The position numbers were made by a program, and so were the translations under genes. Below the pieces are notes generated by a model that saw only the letters and a program-made list of their open reading frames with translations, made no database searches and was not told the DNA's origin. Below are positions 18,149-26,037 of a DNA stretch of 36,331 bases, piece by piece. Numbering within the stretch: position 1 is the stretch's first letter; every line of letters begins with the position of its first letter. Source of the stretch: Acidobacteriota bacterium (GTDB lineage: Bacteria; Acidobacteriota; Terriglobia; Bryobacterales; Bryobacteraceae); assembly GCA_025354885.1 (NCBI GenBank), contig JANXLY010000167.1, positions 1 through 36,331 on the forward strand, written 5' to 3'.

Positions 18149-19894
18149 GTGGAAACTCTTGGTCGATACGAAATTCGTGGAGAACTGGGCCGCGGCGGAA
18201 TGGGAGTCGTTTACCGAGCCTACGATCCCACCCTGGATCGCGAAGTAGCAATCAAGAGCGTAAGACTTGACGGGATCGACGAGGCGGCGCGCACGGGTCT
18301 TGAAGAGCGCCTTGCACGTGAAGCACGAGCCGCTGCAAAGCTCCAGCACCCCAATATCGTTGCGGTCTATGACTTCTTCCGCATTAAAGACCGCGCCTAC
18401 ATCGTGATGGAATTCGTCCGTGGTTCCATGCTCGATGCGATGATTCTGGCTGGCAGCCGGCAAAACACAGTCGGCATCGTCAAAGTGCTCACCCAGTGCG
18501 CTTCCGCCCTCGACGCCGCCCACGCACTTGGGATTGTTCATCGCGATATCAAGCCGGGCAACATCCTGATCGATGAAAACGGCAGTATCAAAATCACTGA
18601 CTTCGGCATTGCCCGCATCATCTCCGCCGGTGCCACCGAAACGATGTCTGCCGGCATGGGCTCAACCGTCGGCACTCTCGGCTACATGGCGCCAGAGCAG
18701 ATCCGTGGTGAAGCTGTCGATGGTCGAGCTGACCAGTTCTCGCTCGGTATTGTCGCCTACCAGCTCTTCACCGGTAAGATGCCTTTTGAAGCCGATACCT
18801 GGATCGCCCTCTCTTACAAGATCATTCATAATGATCCACCTCAAGTTACTGGTGAAAATAGTTCTGTAACTGCTTCGATGCAATCTTCTTTGGAGCGCGC
18901 CATTGCGAAGTCTCCTGCGGATCGGTTTCCGAGCTGTAGCGCCTTCGTAGAAGCGCTGAGTACCGGGGCACCCATTACGGCGAAAACCAAAATCGTCGCA
19001 GACTCAGTCGCAGACCCAATAGCACCGAGGCGCAATCCCTTCTTTTTGATCCCTGCGGCGGTGTTGCTGGTCGTCGGGATCTACTGGATGTATCTGCGCC
19101 CTGCGGCACCCATGCCTCCTCCCAAGCTCGAAAAGACTGCTGCTATGCCTGAGCCTGTTTCTCCTCGCTCTGAGCCGGTCCAGACTCCCGCTGCTGTATC
19201 GACAGCGGTCCCCAGCCCCGAGCCCAATAGCCAACCCTTCCCCTTCGTCAGCATCCCCGCAGGACATTTCTTCATGGGATCCGACACGGACGACGTCGGA
19301 GAGCGCCCGCGTCACCAGGTACAGCTCACACAGCCCTTTCAGATGGCCGCTACAGAAACGACAGAAGCTCAATGGAACAAGATCATGGGCCTCAAGCCAA
19401 GCGAATCGAAGCTACCGAAAGTAAACGTCAGCTGGTTTGATACGCAGGCTTTCATCGGCAAACTGAACCAGCGCAACGATGGCTTCCGCTACCGGCTCCC
19501 GACCGAAGCCGAATGGGAATACAGTGCCCGTGCCAATGACCCGACCGACCGGCCGCGCAACCCTGACGAAGTCTCCTGGTACAACGCCAATAGCGGTCAA
19601 CACCGGCATGAGGTGGGCCTCTTGATGCCCAATGCCTTCGGGCTATTCGACATGCTTGGCAACGTTCACGAGTGGACGAATGACTGGTTTGATGCAGGCT
19701 ACTATGCGGATTCGCCAAAAGTAAATCCAACAGGCGCAAAAACCGGTACGATGCGGCTCTCTCGTGGCGGTAGCTATGAAACGCGCGGAATGCAGCTTGC
19801 CGTCATTTGGCGCTATGCAGATCCGCCAAACCAGAAGACCGATGAAATCGGTTTCCGTGTGGTGAGAAGCCCTGCAGGGATTACCCCACACTAA
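18149..19894 (+). CDS. Membrane Ser/Thr protein kinase fused to a formylglycine-generating-enzyme-like domain
   Basis: A PknB-type kinase of 581 residues starting at GTG. Residues 5-265 contain GRGGMGVVYRAYD, the Lys in VAIKSV, HRDIKPGN near 131, DFG near 151 and MAPEQ near 181, so the kinase looks active. A single membrane helix (about 297-316, IPAAVLLVVGIYWMY) is followed by a Pro-rich linker. Residues of about 363-578 form an FGE/SUMF1-like domain: FVSIPAGHFFMGSD, RLPTEAEWEYSARA, NAFGLFDMLGNVHEWTNDW and LSRGGSYETRG. No cysteine follows the GGSY motif, so it is unlikely to make formylglycine and more likely binds a ligand outside the membrane. The layout suggests a transmembrane sensor kinase. 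It ends 12 bp before a convergent gene. Confidence 0.95.
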   Translation: METLGRYEIRGELGRGGMGVVYRAYDPTLDREVAIKSVRLDGIDEAARTGLEERLAREARAAAKLQHPNIVAVYDFFRIKDRAYIVMEFVRGSMLDAMILAGSRQNTVGIVKVLTQCASALDAAHALGIVHRDIKPGNILIDENGSIKITDFGIARIISAGATETMSAGMGSTVGTLGYMAPEQIRGEAVDGRADQFSLGIVAYQLFTGKMPFEADTWIALSYKIIHNDPPQVTGENSSVTASMQSSLERAIAKSPADRFPSCSAFVEALSTGAPITAKTKIVADSVADPIAPRRNPFFLIPAAVLLVVGIYWMYLRPAAPMPPPKLEKTAAMPEPVSPRSEPVQTPAAVSTAVPSPEPNSQPFPFVSIPAGHFFMGSDTDDVGERPRHQVQLTQPFQMAATETTEAQWNKIMGLKPSESKLPKVNVSWFDTQAFIGKLNQRNDGFRYRLPTEAEWEYSARANDPTDRPRNPDEVSWYNANSGQHRHEVGLLMPNAFGLFDMLGNVHEWTNDWFDAGYYADSPKVNPTGAKTGTMRLSRGGSYETRGMQLAVIWRYADPPNQKTDEIGFRVVRSPAGITPH

Positions 19895-19906
19895 GCAACA
19901 CCAAGT

Positions 19907-20995
19907 TCAAGCGCCCAGCGGCCAATACTTCCCCAAAGCAACCCGCAACCCAGGCCACTCCCCACGGTCATAGCGCCCCTTGCCTTCCGCCATCACTACC
20001 ATGGCCGCAATAACGACAGCAGACAGCAACATCGTCTCACCTAGCCCCAGGCTCGCCTTCCATCCACCCATCCAACGCCCATACACCAGCTCCACGTGAA
20101 CCCAGTACACCGACAGGCTGTGCTGCCCCAGAACCGCCACCCAGCTCCAGCGACCCTCCTGATAAGTCATCCAAAGATACCCAAGCCCGGCAAGTGCCAT
20201 CACCACTCCCGTCTTGATCAAAATCAATCCCGGAGCATCCAGCCAGAACTCACTCTTTTCATATAGCGAATAAGGAATCCCCGAAAAGTAATTCGCACCC
20301 AGAATCAAGCCAAATCCCACCAGCACCGACCACTGCATCATCTTGCCGTAATCTTCGCTCGGCACAAGGCGAATCACGCTCCCGGCTGACAGTCCAAACG
20401 CCACAAACGCTCCCCACGGAAAGAAGCTGAAAAAAAACGGATCTGGTGCCAGATACTGCCGGACCAACAGCGGCACGCCCGTCCAATCGGCATGCGACAC
20501 AAGTGGCGAAGCGCAAGCCATCAATAACCCGACGACGGCTCCATAAATCACACGCTGCCTGGTATCAAAAACGATCAGCCAGGCCAACGCCGCCATCGTC
20601 AAGGCCATACAGTTCAGGACATCTACCTTCAACAAGTCCGCCAGTGAAGAGTATGGCCAGGAAAACACCCACATCTGCACCCGAAACAGTACCGCCACCA
20701 CCAGCAGGTAGCGCGCCCTCTTTAGCGTCGCCATCACTCGCTCCCAATGCGAATGCTCCTTCTTGCAGAGGCTGTCCATCAAAAAGCCTAGCGTCACACC
20801 CGTAAGAAAAAGAAAGAACGCCGGTGGCATTCCTCCAATGAATTGCGAAAGTACATAGGCAGAACCACTGCGCAAATCTTTCGAGAGAAAGCTGTGCATC
20901 ACATGACCCTGCAACATGACCAGCGCGCCAAGTCCGCGAGTCCAGTCAAGAAAGCCCAGCCGGCTCTGCGATGCGTGGATTCGATCCCTCGCCAT
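19907..20995 (-). CDS. Multispanning acyltransferase (DUF1624/HGSNAT-like)
   Basis: A 362-residue membrane protein with about ten hydrophobic helices. The opening segment RLGFLDWTRGLGALVMLQGHVMHSF (quoted in two parts: RLGFLDWTRGLGALVM and LQGHVMHSF) matches the R-x-x-x-x-D-x-x-R-G ... M-x-x-x-H pattern of heparan-alpha-glucosaminide N-acetyltransferase-like and acyltransferase-3-like proteins. The His is the expected catalytic residue. Later helices include PPAFFLFLTGVTLGF and QHSLSVYWVHVELVYG. Such enzymes transfer acyl groups from the cytoplasm to sugars or lipids on the outer face. It lies 2 bp after the LolA-like gene and is the last gene of a five-gene operon. The acceptor is unknown. 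Confidence 0.85.
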   Translation of the reverse strand: MARDRIHASQSRLGFLDWTRGLGALVMLQGHVMHSFLSKDLRSGSAYVLSQFIGGMPPAFFLFLTGVTLGFLMDSLCKKEHSHWERVMATLKRARYLLVVAVLFRVQMWVFSWPYSSLADLLKVDVLNCMALTMAALAWLIVFDTRQRVIYGAVVGLLMACASPLVSHADWTGVPLLVRQYLAPDPFFFSFFPWGAFVAFGLSAGSVIRLVPSEDYGKMMQWSVLVGFGLILGANYFSGIPYSLYEKSEFWLDAPGLILIKTGVVMALAGLGYLWMTYQEGRWSWVAVLGQHSLSVYWVHVELVYGRWMGGWKASLGLGETMLLSAVVIAAMVVMAEGKGRYDRGEWPGLRVALGKYWPLGA

Positions 20996-20997
20996 GA

Positions 20998-21678
20998 CTA
21001 CTTTGCCGGGTTTTCTTTCTTAACGTTTTTGGGTAGTTTTAGCTTCAGATCCTGCTCCGTAATCGACGGATTGATCTTCAAGTCACTATAGGTTGCCTGA
21101 TTGTAGTCTCCAGCGCCCTGGTAAAGCTTTTGCCGCACCGGATAAGCATCAGAATTCGCGAGCCAGACTTCGATCTTTTTGACTTTCATCAACGGCGAAT
21201 CCGCCTTGGGAGTCAATTCAAGCCTGGTCGCCAACTTTCCGTTGACCGTCTCTTCTCCAGTAACCTTGATCGTGTACGACTTCTGCAATTCCTTTGACGT
21301 CGAACCAAAGCCGATCAGCACACCCTGGCTGATCAGGTTATCGATTTTCCCAACATCCACAATCTGCACTGTATTGATCTTCGGCAAGTAGCTCTGAACC
21401 TTTTTATCGGCATAGCTTACTTGTTTGACATCGGGAGAAGTGAAATCAATTCGCATCGCTACCGAGTCTTTGTTCTTCTTCAGCATTAGAATCGTGCCCG
21501 ATTCCTTGCTCGCATCCTTGATCACCGCCGTATAATCCACCCGCTCGATGCTGGCACTCATGGAGCGAAAACTGGCTGCGTTGCGGTCGATATGGGCGAG
21601 GATTTCGGACAAGCTGAGCGGGGCCGCAATGCCCGAGCCAAGGCAAACAGCCAGCAGACTAATGCTTCGCGTAAGCAA
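20998..21678 (-). CDS. LolA-like outer-membrane lipoprotein-sorting protein
   Basis: A 226-residue periplasmic protein with a signal sequence (ISLLAVCLGSGIAA) and the LolA/LolB half-barrel pattern. FRSMSASIERVDY is followed by alternating strands, MRIDFTSPDVKQVSYADKKVQ (about 80-100), YLPKINTVQIVDV and KIEVWLANSDAYPVRQKLY. It probably binds a lipid or lipoprotein acyl chain. The start is a TTG at 21678 inside the preceding gene; a GAAGGG element at 21684-21689, 5 bp upstream, supports it, and no ATG fits. The 20 bp overlap implies translational coupling with the small membrane protein. It is not flanked by lolCDE, so canonical LolA function is uncertain. Confidence 0.85.
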   Translation of the reverse strand: MLTRSISLLAVCLGSGIAAPLSLSEILAHIDRNAASFRSMSASIERVDYTAVIKDASKESGTILMLKKNKDSVAMRIDFTSPDVKQVSYADKKVQSYLPKINTVQIVDVGKIDNLISQGVLIGFGSTSKELQKSYTIKVTGEETVNGKLATRLELTPKADSPLMKVKKIEVWLANSDAYPVRQKLYQGAGDYNQATYSDLKINPSITEQDLKLKLPKNVKKENPAK

Positions 21679-21994
21679 GAAAGCCCTTCACTTCGTTCTC
21701 GGCGTCATAGAGCGTCTCCAGCCGAACAACATCCCAGTTTTCTTTATACTTCTGAGCAATCATCTGCCTGGCTTCTCCGATCCGCTTGCTTTCGTTCACT
21801 TGCCCCAATTCATGAGGGTCAATATAGAAGACGAATGTTCCGTCTGCTGCGGGTACCATCACAACGTTCGACGCCTTTGGCTGGTCGCGAAACAACTCCC
21901 TGGGCGTGAAAAATATAAAGGCCAGAAGGACAGCGACGATGATGTCGTACTGCCAACTAGCGCGTTCGAATTCCCAAAATAACCAACGAGGCAT
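21659..21994 (-). CDS. Small single-span membrane protein, unknown function
   Basis: A 111-residue protein with one hydrophobic helix at about residues 18-30 (IIVAVLLAFIFFTP) after an aromatic N-terminus (WLFWEFERASWQYD). It is followed by a short soluble domain with strands (VVMVPAADGTFVFYIDP) and a helix. I do not recognise a named family. It overlaps the LolA-like gene by 20 bp and begins 23 bp after the DUF362 gene, so it is part of the same operon and may work with the LolA-like protein at the inner membrane. Confidence 0.75.
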   Translation of the reverse strand: MPRWLFWEFERASWQYDIIVAVLLAFIFFTPRELFRDQPKASNVVMVPAADGTFVFYIDPHELGQVNESKRIGEARQMIAQKYKENWDVVRLETLYDAENEVKGFLAYAKH

Positions 21995-22017
21995 AGCGAA
22001 TCTTCATGATAACCGCT

Positions 22018-22995
22018 TCAGGCGAGGCGCAAGCCGTCAAACTCGCTTAAAACCGAAAACGGTCTCGCCAGGCTGCTCAGATTTTCACCCCGCTGCTCAA
22101 TCTCACTCTCCTCAATGGCCCCTAATCCAGCAATTCCCAGTGCAGCTGCCTCCTTCAGATACTTGATCTTCAGCGGATCGAGTTTCATCAACCGTGCACA
22201 GGTGGCATCCACGGCCGCCACATCCCGACCCATGACAACCACACCGGCTGCAACTGGCGTCCCCTGGATCGGCCCATTGCCCTCCATCGCCACAATCCCG
22301 TCCACAATCGCAAAAGTGTTCCGCACGATCCGGTTCAGTTCAACGATGGAGCGATCAATGCCCTGATAATGCAGAAGATTCTTGGGCCACCCGTAAATGG
22401 AACCCGGCACGATGCCAAAGAAATTCTTCATACTCAGCGTCGCCGCCGCCCAGTGGTGTGTCTTCATCTTCGCCACACTCACCACCAGGTCCGCATTCAA
22501 AATGGTCTTCGGGAGAAACAGATCCATCGAGTCTCCATACGCCCGCACACTCCGCACATCATCGAGATTCAAATCCACAAAGCGCGAATCAAAATCCGGC
22601 ATGATCTTCCGGTAGCCCGCCTGATCTGCCAGATCCCAGGTATCCCGCCGATGCCCCGGCCCCTCACCAATCCAAACTTCCCGCGCACCCAGCTTCAGAA
22701 ACAACTCACGCACAGCCAACACCAGTCTCGGATCCGTATTGATGCAGGTCCGATGGTCAAACTCCACCAGGTTCGGCTTCAGCAGCACGGTCTTGTCCAG
22801 CACAGCAATCGCCGCTTCCGGCCAAGCCTCGCGCATCCCTTCTTCGAGCCCCGCCAGCAACTCCTGTTCGTAACTCGCAGCCCGCAACACCGCAACCGTT
22901 GATTTTTCCACTGGCACTCTCCTCGCCTCTTCATTTTTAGCGCATGACGAAGTTGCCGCCACTGCAGCCAGTGCAACCAGGTCCCGCCTTCTCAC
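22018..22995 (-). CDS. DUF362-family protein with Tat/lipoprotein leader
   Basis: A 325-residue protein. The leader starts MRRRDLVALAAVAATSSCAKN, with a twin-arginine motif and a possible lipobox Cys. The body has DUF362 features: VLLKPNLVEFD near residue 70, EGPGHRRDTWDLADQAGY, the VVSVAKMKTHHWAAATLSMKN block (about 165-190) with its conserved Lys-Thr-His, and GRDVAAVDATCARLM. DUF362 has no firm biochemical role. No ferredoxin-type Cys clusters are present, unlike in some members. It overlaps the upstream cyclase-fold gene by 4 bp (ATGA), so coupled translation is expected. Confidence 0.88.
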   Translation of the reverse strand: MRRRDLVALAAVAATSSCAKNEEARRVPVEKSTVAVLRAASYEQELLAGLEEGMREAWPEAAIAVLDKTVLLKPNLVEFDHRTCINTDPRLVLAVRELFLKLGAREVWIGEGPGHRRDTWDLADQAGYRKIMPDFDSRFVDLNLDDVRSVRAYGDSMDLFLPKTILNADLVVSVAKMKTHHWAAATLSMKNFFGIVPGSIYGWPKNLLHYQGIDRSIVELNRIVRNTFAIVDGIVAMEGNGPIQGTPVAAGVVVMGRDVAAVDATCARLMKLDPLKIKYLKEAAALGIAGLGAIEESEIEQRGENLSSLARPFSVLSEFDGLRLA

Positions 22996-23876
22996 GGTAA
23001 AAAGGCTTCTTTCCCGCCAGCTTCCGCCAGCGCTTCAATCGCCGCCAGCATCAGATTCTGACTCGGATGTCCAGCCGCATGTTCCGGCGTATAAGTGACT
23101 CGCTCTCCGTGCAAACGCAAGGCGATCGTCAACAGTGCCTTGCCGTAACAACCCTTGGTCCGCGAGCAATCCTGATGTGCCTTGGCAATACTCACAGTCA
23201 GATCTGCACCACTCCCGGCAAGCCCGATTAGTGCAAGTCCGGTGGTTTCCGGAAAAGCCGGCAACACTTCTCCCAGCACCTTCTTGTTGCCATAGTTCCA
23301 GCCGCCATCCTCACACCTTCGATCAAGCAACATTCTCGTCGCCATATCGCGCCGATATCGAATCCCCGCCTCCGGCCCCAGCCCCTTCATCCAGTGCAGA
23401 GCAAGCAAGCCATGCGCCGTCGGTTCCACCCAACTATTGTTCTCCGGTCGCCAGGGCCAGCCCTTCAATCGCGGATCCTGATCCACCTTCGCTTGCCCCA
23501 GGGAATACATCAGACGCTGCATTACTCCACCTTCGGCGCCTTCGGTGTTGAGGATCCACTCGGCTGCCGCCTCCAGGCTTTTCTTGTTCAGCCCGCCCTG
23601 CTTCAGCAGCGGAAAAGCAAGCGATGTCACCCAGGTCGCACCAGGCACACTCGCACTCGGCGCAAGCCCGCCGCTCTTGTCCTGTCGGGCACTCAGATAC
23701 GCAATCCCAGCCCCCCAAAGTTCATCCTTTTCACCGAGAGCCCGCAAGGCATAACAACTCGATTCGACACGGCTTTCGAGACCAGGGAAATATCCCCAGC
23801 CGCCGTCCGTATTCTGATTGGCGCGAAGGAATTCCAGTCGCGCTTCTACACTCCCCATATCAATCGGTATCGACAT
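22992..23876 (-). CDS. Prenyltransferase/squalene-cyclase-fold (alpha-6/alpha-6 barrel) protein
   Basis: A 294-residue protein with repeats of the terpene-cyclase / prenyltransferase barrel: EFLRANQNTDGGWGYFPG, IAYLSARQDKSGG, MLLDRRCEDGGWNYGN and related QxxxGGW-like elements. These QW-type repeats stabilise alpha-alpha barrels in squalene-hopene cyclases. The protein is only about half the length of a hopene cyclase and has no DxDD protonation motif, so it is probably a single barrel and not a genuine cyclase. No signal peptide is visible, so it should be cytoplasmic. It is the first gene of the operon and overlaps DUF362 by 4 bp. An internal Met at codon 7 is an alternative start. The function is unknown. 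Confidence 0.85.
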   Translation of the reverse strand: MSIPIDMGSVEARLEFLRANQNTDGGWGYFPGLESRVESSCYALRALGEKDELWGAGIAYLSARQDKSGGLAPSASVPGATWVTSLAFPLLKQGGLNKKSLEAAAEWILNTEGAEGGVMQRLMYSLGQAKVDQDPRLKGWPWRPENNSWVEPTAHGLLALHWMKGLGPEAGIRYRRDMATRMLLDRRCEDGGWNYGNKKVLGEVLPAFPETTGLALIGLAGSGADLTVSIAKAHQDCSRTKGCYGKALLTIALRLHGERVTYTPEHAAGHPSQNLMLAAIEALAEAGGKEAFLP

Positions 23877-23891
23877 TCTAAGGCGAAAGCT

Positions 23892-24011
23892 TTAATATGC
23901 TTGGGCCAATGTCGTGGCTCGAGAATCAAATTCCCCGCCCCAGACTTCCAGCCGAATCTCCATTGTCCCCATCTTATTGATGCGCTTCGTTAGAACCACG
24001 CGCTGAAAACC
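23892..24011 (-). pseudogene. Decayed C-terminal copy of the lipoprotein gene at 24740-25768
   Basis: Reading the minus strand from 24011 gives about 40 codons to a TAA at 23892-23894. The peptide includes VVLTKRINK and IRLEVW at the same spacing as AVLTIRIDE and IRFEVW near the C-terminus of the downstream-numbered intact gene. DNA is also shared locally (CCCAGACTTC at 23939-23948 and at 24805-24814). A stop codon a few dozen codons upstream and the absence of a start show this is a remnant. It points to an old duplication or recombination. Confidence 0.65.
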
Positions 24012-24212
24012 CGAATCTGTTTCAGTGGTCAGTTGGCTGAAAACAGTTGCTATTCAAGAAATGCAAGCACAAACAAGCACTTAACTTGTAAACTACTGCC
24101 AAACTCGTTGTAGGCTCCTGAGAAGGCACGGCGAAGCTAGGAGTTCGCCCTGCAAACTTTAGAGAAAACAGTTTTCGGCTATTTCAGCATCAGCAACTCT
24201 GAAAAATCAAAA
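24012..24212 (-). other. Rest of the 336 bp gap between genes; no gene seen
   Basis: This part is AT-richer than its neighbours and has no convincing reading frame or RNA gene. A short inverted repeat, GCGAA with TTCGC around an 8-base loop, lies near 24132-24149 and could be part of a weak stem. I see no T-run beside it and do not call a terminator. Confidence 0.4.
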
Positions 24213-24674
24213 CTATCGGGGGTTCTTATCTAAATAGCCCTTAAAATGCTTTGCGAAGGCTTCGGCAGCAGACTGAAAATTACCCTTCTTGATGTTATAT
24301 GCGAAAAGGATAGCGCTGCTTCGGTTCTCGATCACCTGGATAGTTCCCTCGAACTGTGTGAACCCCCCAGCATAGACTCCTAACAAGGCTATCTTTGCAA
24401 CTTTGGTCCCAGTGCTATCTTCCCGTTGGGACGAAACACTTTTGATAGTCCACTCGGATTTAGTGGCGTCTGTGACGATCACTACTGGCACATTTTTTTT
24501 CGTAAGGGCTGCAGAGAGTGCGGTTCCGAAATCGACATGCTTAGCTTTGTCGCGAGAATTGGAAGCATCCACTGTTTCACTCGAAGTGACAAAAACGAGA
24601 GGCTTTTCTGCTGCGACTGCTAGCCTTGATACGAGTATCCAGGAAAGAAACAATAACTTGACACAGTGATTCAT
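24213..24674 (-). CDS. Small secreted protein, unknown function
   Basis: The ATG at 24674 is supported by AGAGGA about 6 bp upstream; the open frame extends to 24695 without a better start. The 153-residue product has a signal peptide (VKLLFLSWILVSRLAVAA) and then a mature domain with a hydrophobic strand VPVVIVTDATKSEW. Later come TGTKVAKIALLG, FEGTIQVIEN and FAYNIKKGNFQSAAEAFAKHF. The family is not one I can name, though the AYNIKKG and AEAFAKHF tail feels like a conserved Acidobacteria family. The base composition is lower in GC than the surroundings. It sits 65 bp after the lipoprotein gene on the same strand. Confidence 0.75.
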   Translation of the reverse strand: MNHCVKLLFLSWILVSRLAVAAEKPLVFVTSSETVDASNSRDKAKHVDFGTALSAALTKKNVPVVIVTDATKSEWTIKSVSSQREDSTGTKVAKIALLGVYAGGFTQFEGTIQVIENRSSAILFAYNIKKGNFQSAAEAFAKHFKGYLDKNPR

Positions 24675-24739
24675 CTTAAGTCCTCTAAATAGCATTGAAA
24701 CTGCTATGGGCTAAGTATACACCCTGACGCCCTTGGGGT

Positions 24740-25768
24740 CTATTGCGGCTCACGAAATAGACTCCCGTCGCGAAATGCCGCTTCCAGCTTGGCAATCTTC
24801 TCGTCCCAGACTTCAAATCGAATGTCTTTGGCTTGAGCTTCATCAATGCGAATCGTAAGCACAGCATAGTAAAGGATCGGACCCGCATCCCGAGGCACCC
24901 GGTTCAGTAGCTCAGTAATTCCCGGCATTGGCAAGTAAGCATTGTCTACATTAGTGTAGCTGCCGTCCTCCAGCCGCCACCCTGCCGTGAGCGGATAACA
25001 CTTCTCACTGATTCTCAATTGCGGTTTAGGATCGACACTCTTGCGCAGGCCCAGAAACTTCACAAATTGAATACGCGCTTCCGGCTCCAGCATCCATTCG
25101 GCATAAACGCCGTCCCGCTCCACCGCCACCCCAGGCTTCATTCCCTGATATCCACGCTTGTTCAACAATTCGAGTGTCAGAGCAAGTTTCTTTGCATTCT
25201 CAATTTTCGCCAGGCGAGGCAGATCACGAATCGCAAGAATCCTCTCCTGCCAGTCCCTTTTCAACCGAAACGAGGATGCCATGCGCTGCATCCGCTCCAG
25301 TCCCTCTTCGAGTGCACACAGCTTGCTCCAGCAGTGCCAGACAATCCGCAGCTTATTCTCTGGCTCATCCCATTCAAAACGCCGTGCAGCCTCAAAATCA
25401 GCTTCCTTGCGAACTCTGCCTTCCAACACACGAAGCGGGCCCTTGTGATAAACCTCAACCGGCCGTTTGCCGTCAGCGCCATCCAGATGCCCCGGCCAGA
25501 TGCTTTGGACAGCATCGGCTGCCGCAAGACGTACCCAAAGTTGCTGCCGGTAAGAAGCCACTCCGCTAAATGCCCAGGGATAGACCTCATCCATTCGAAA
25601 CAGGATTGCTTTCTCATTCTCTTCGAGCCAGATCCGATCTTTTACCTTAGAGTTGTCACCCACCTCGATCACGGCGTAGTCCCCTAGCGGGCGCACCACA
25701 AGTTTCGGCTTGGCGCACCCCAGCAGCGTTGCAATCAATCCCATCACGATGACTTTATAACTCCACAT
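24740..25768 (-). CDS. Predicted lipoprotein, unknown function
   Basis: A 342-residue protein with a lipoprotein signal: MWSYKVIVMGLIATLLGCAK has a LLGC lipobox, so the mature protein is anchored to a membrane through Cys18. The body is mixed charged alpha/beta with no motif I recognise. The C-terminal 60 residues contain AVLTIRIDE and IRFEVWDEKIAKLEAAF, and a decayed copy of this end lies at 23892-24011. It starts next to a 265 bp region that probably holds its promoter. It may be cotranscribed with the small secreted protein downstream. It has four Cys in the mature part, so disulfides are possible. Confidence 0.75.
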   Translation of the reverse strand: MWSYKVIVMGLIATLLGCAKPKLVVRPLGDYAVIEVGDNSKVKDRIWLEENEKAILFRMDEVYPWAFSGVASYRQQLWVRLAAADAVQSIWPGHLDGADGKRPVEVYHKGPLRVLEGRVRKEADFEAARRFEWDEPENKLRIVWHCWSKLCALEEGLERMQRMASSFRLKRDWQERILAIRDLPRLAKIENAKKLALTLELLNKRGYQGMKPGVAVERDGVYAEWMLEPEARIQFVKFLGLRKSVDPKPQLRISEKCYPLTAGWRLEDGSYTNVDNAYLPMPGITELLNRVPRDAGPILYYAVLTIRIDEAQAKDIRFEVWDEKIAKLEAAFRDGSLFREPQ

Positions 25769-26037
25769 TGGGTTTAGAAGACTCTCTCACGCGATGCAAT
25801 GCGACGGCAACAGACAGGACCGATCATGCCAGGTTTCCAAAGCCGCCTTTCGTTCAAGATACCGCTAACGAAGTCCGTGCCCGGATCAAAGCCTCGCCAT
25901 TCAGTCTTAAGATGACTACGACGCCACGCCTCTACTCGAACTACACCCAAACCGCCTCACACTCCTGCTTCGTCCATGATTACAACCGCTACCCCATCCA
26001 CGAACTCAGGCAGATCCTTCCAGAAAACACCCGCTAG
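25768..26037 (+). CDS. Doubtful 89-codon frame or gene remnant between two minus-strand genes
   Basis: The frame opens at a TTG and stops at TAG. From about 25840 onward it reads like a protein: VQDTANEVRARIKASPF and later CFVHDYNRYPIHELRQILPE, with mostly C or G at third positions in the last third. The first third looks random and must contain the promoter of the minus-strand lipoprotein gene. No Shine-Dalgarno precedes the TTG. It could be a small gene starting at the ATG near 25912, a 3' remnant of a lost gene, or chance. I do not recognise the peptide. Confidence 0.3.
   Translation: MGLEDSLTRCNATATDRTDHARFPKPPFVQDTANEVRARIKASPFSLKMTTTPRLYSNYTQTASHSCFVHDYNRYPIHELRQILPENTR

Noticed and set aside
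24050..24212. Possible RNA gene or attachment site in the AT-richer gap
   Set aside because: No cloverleaf, no clear stem-loop with a T run, and no integrase or repeated core sequence nearby.
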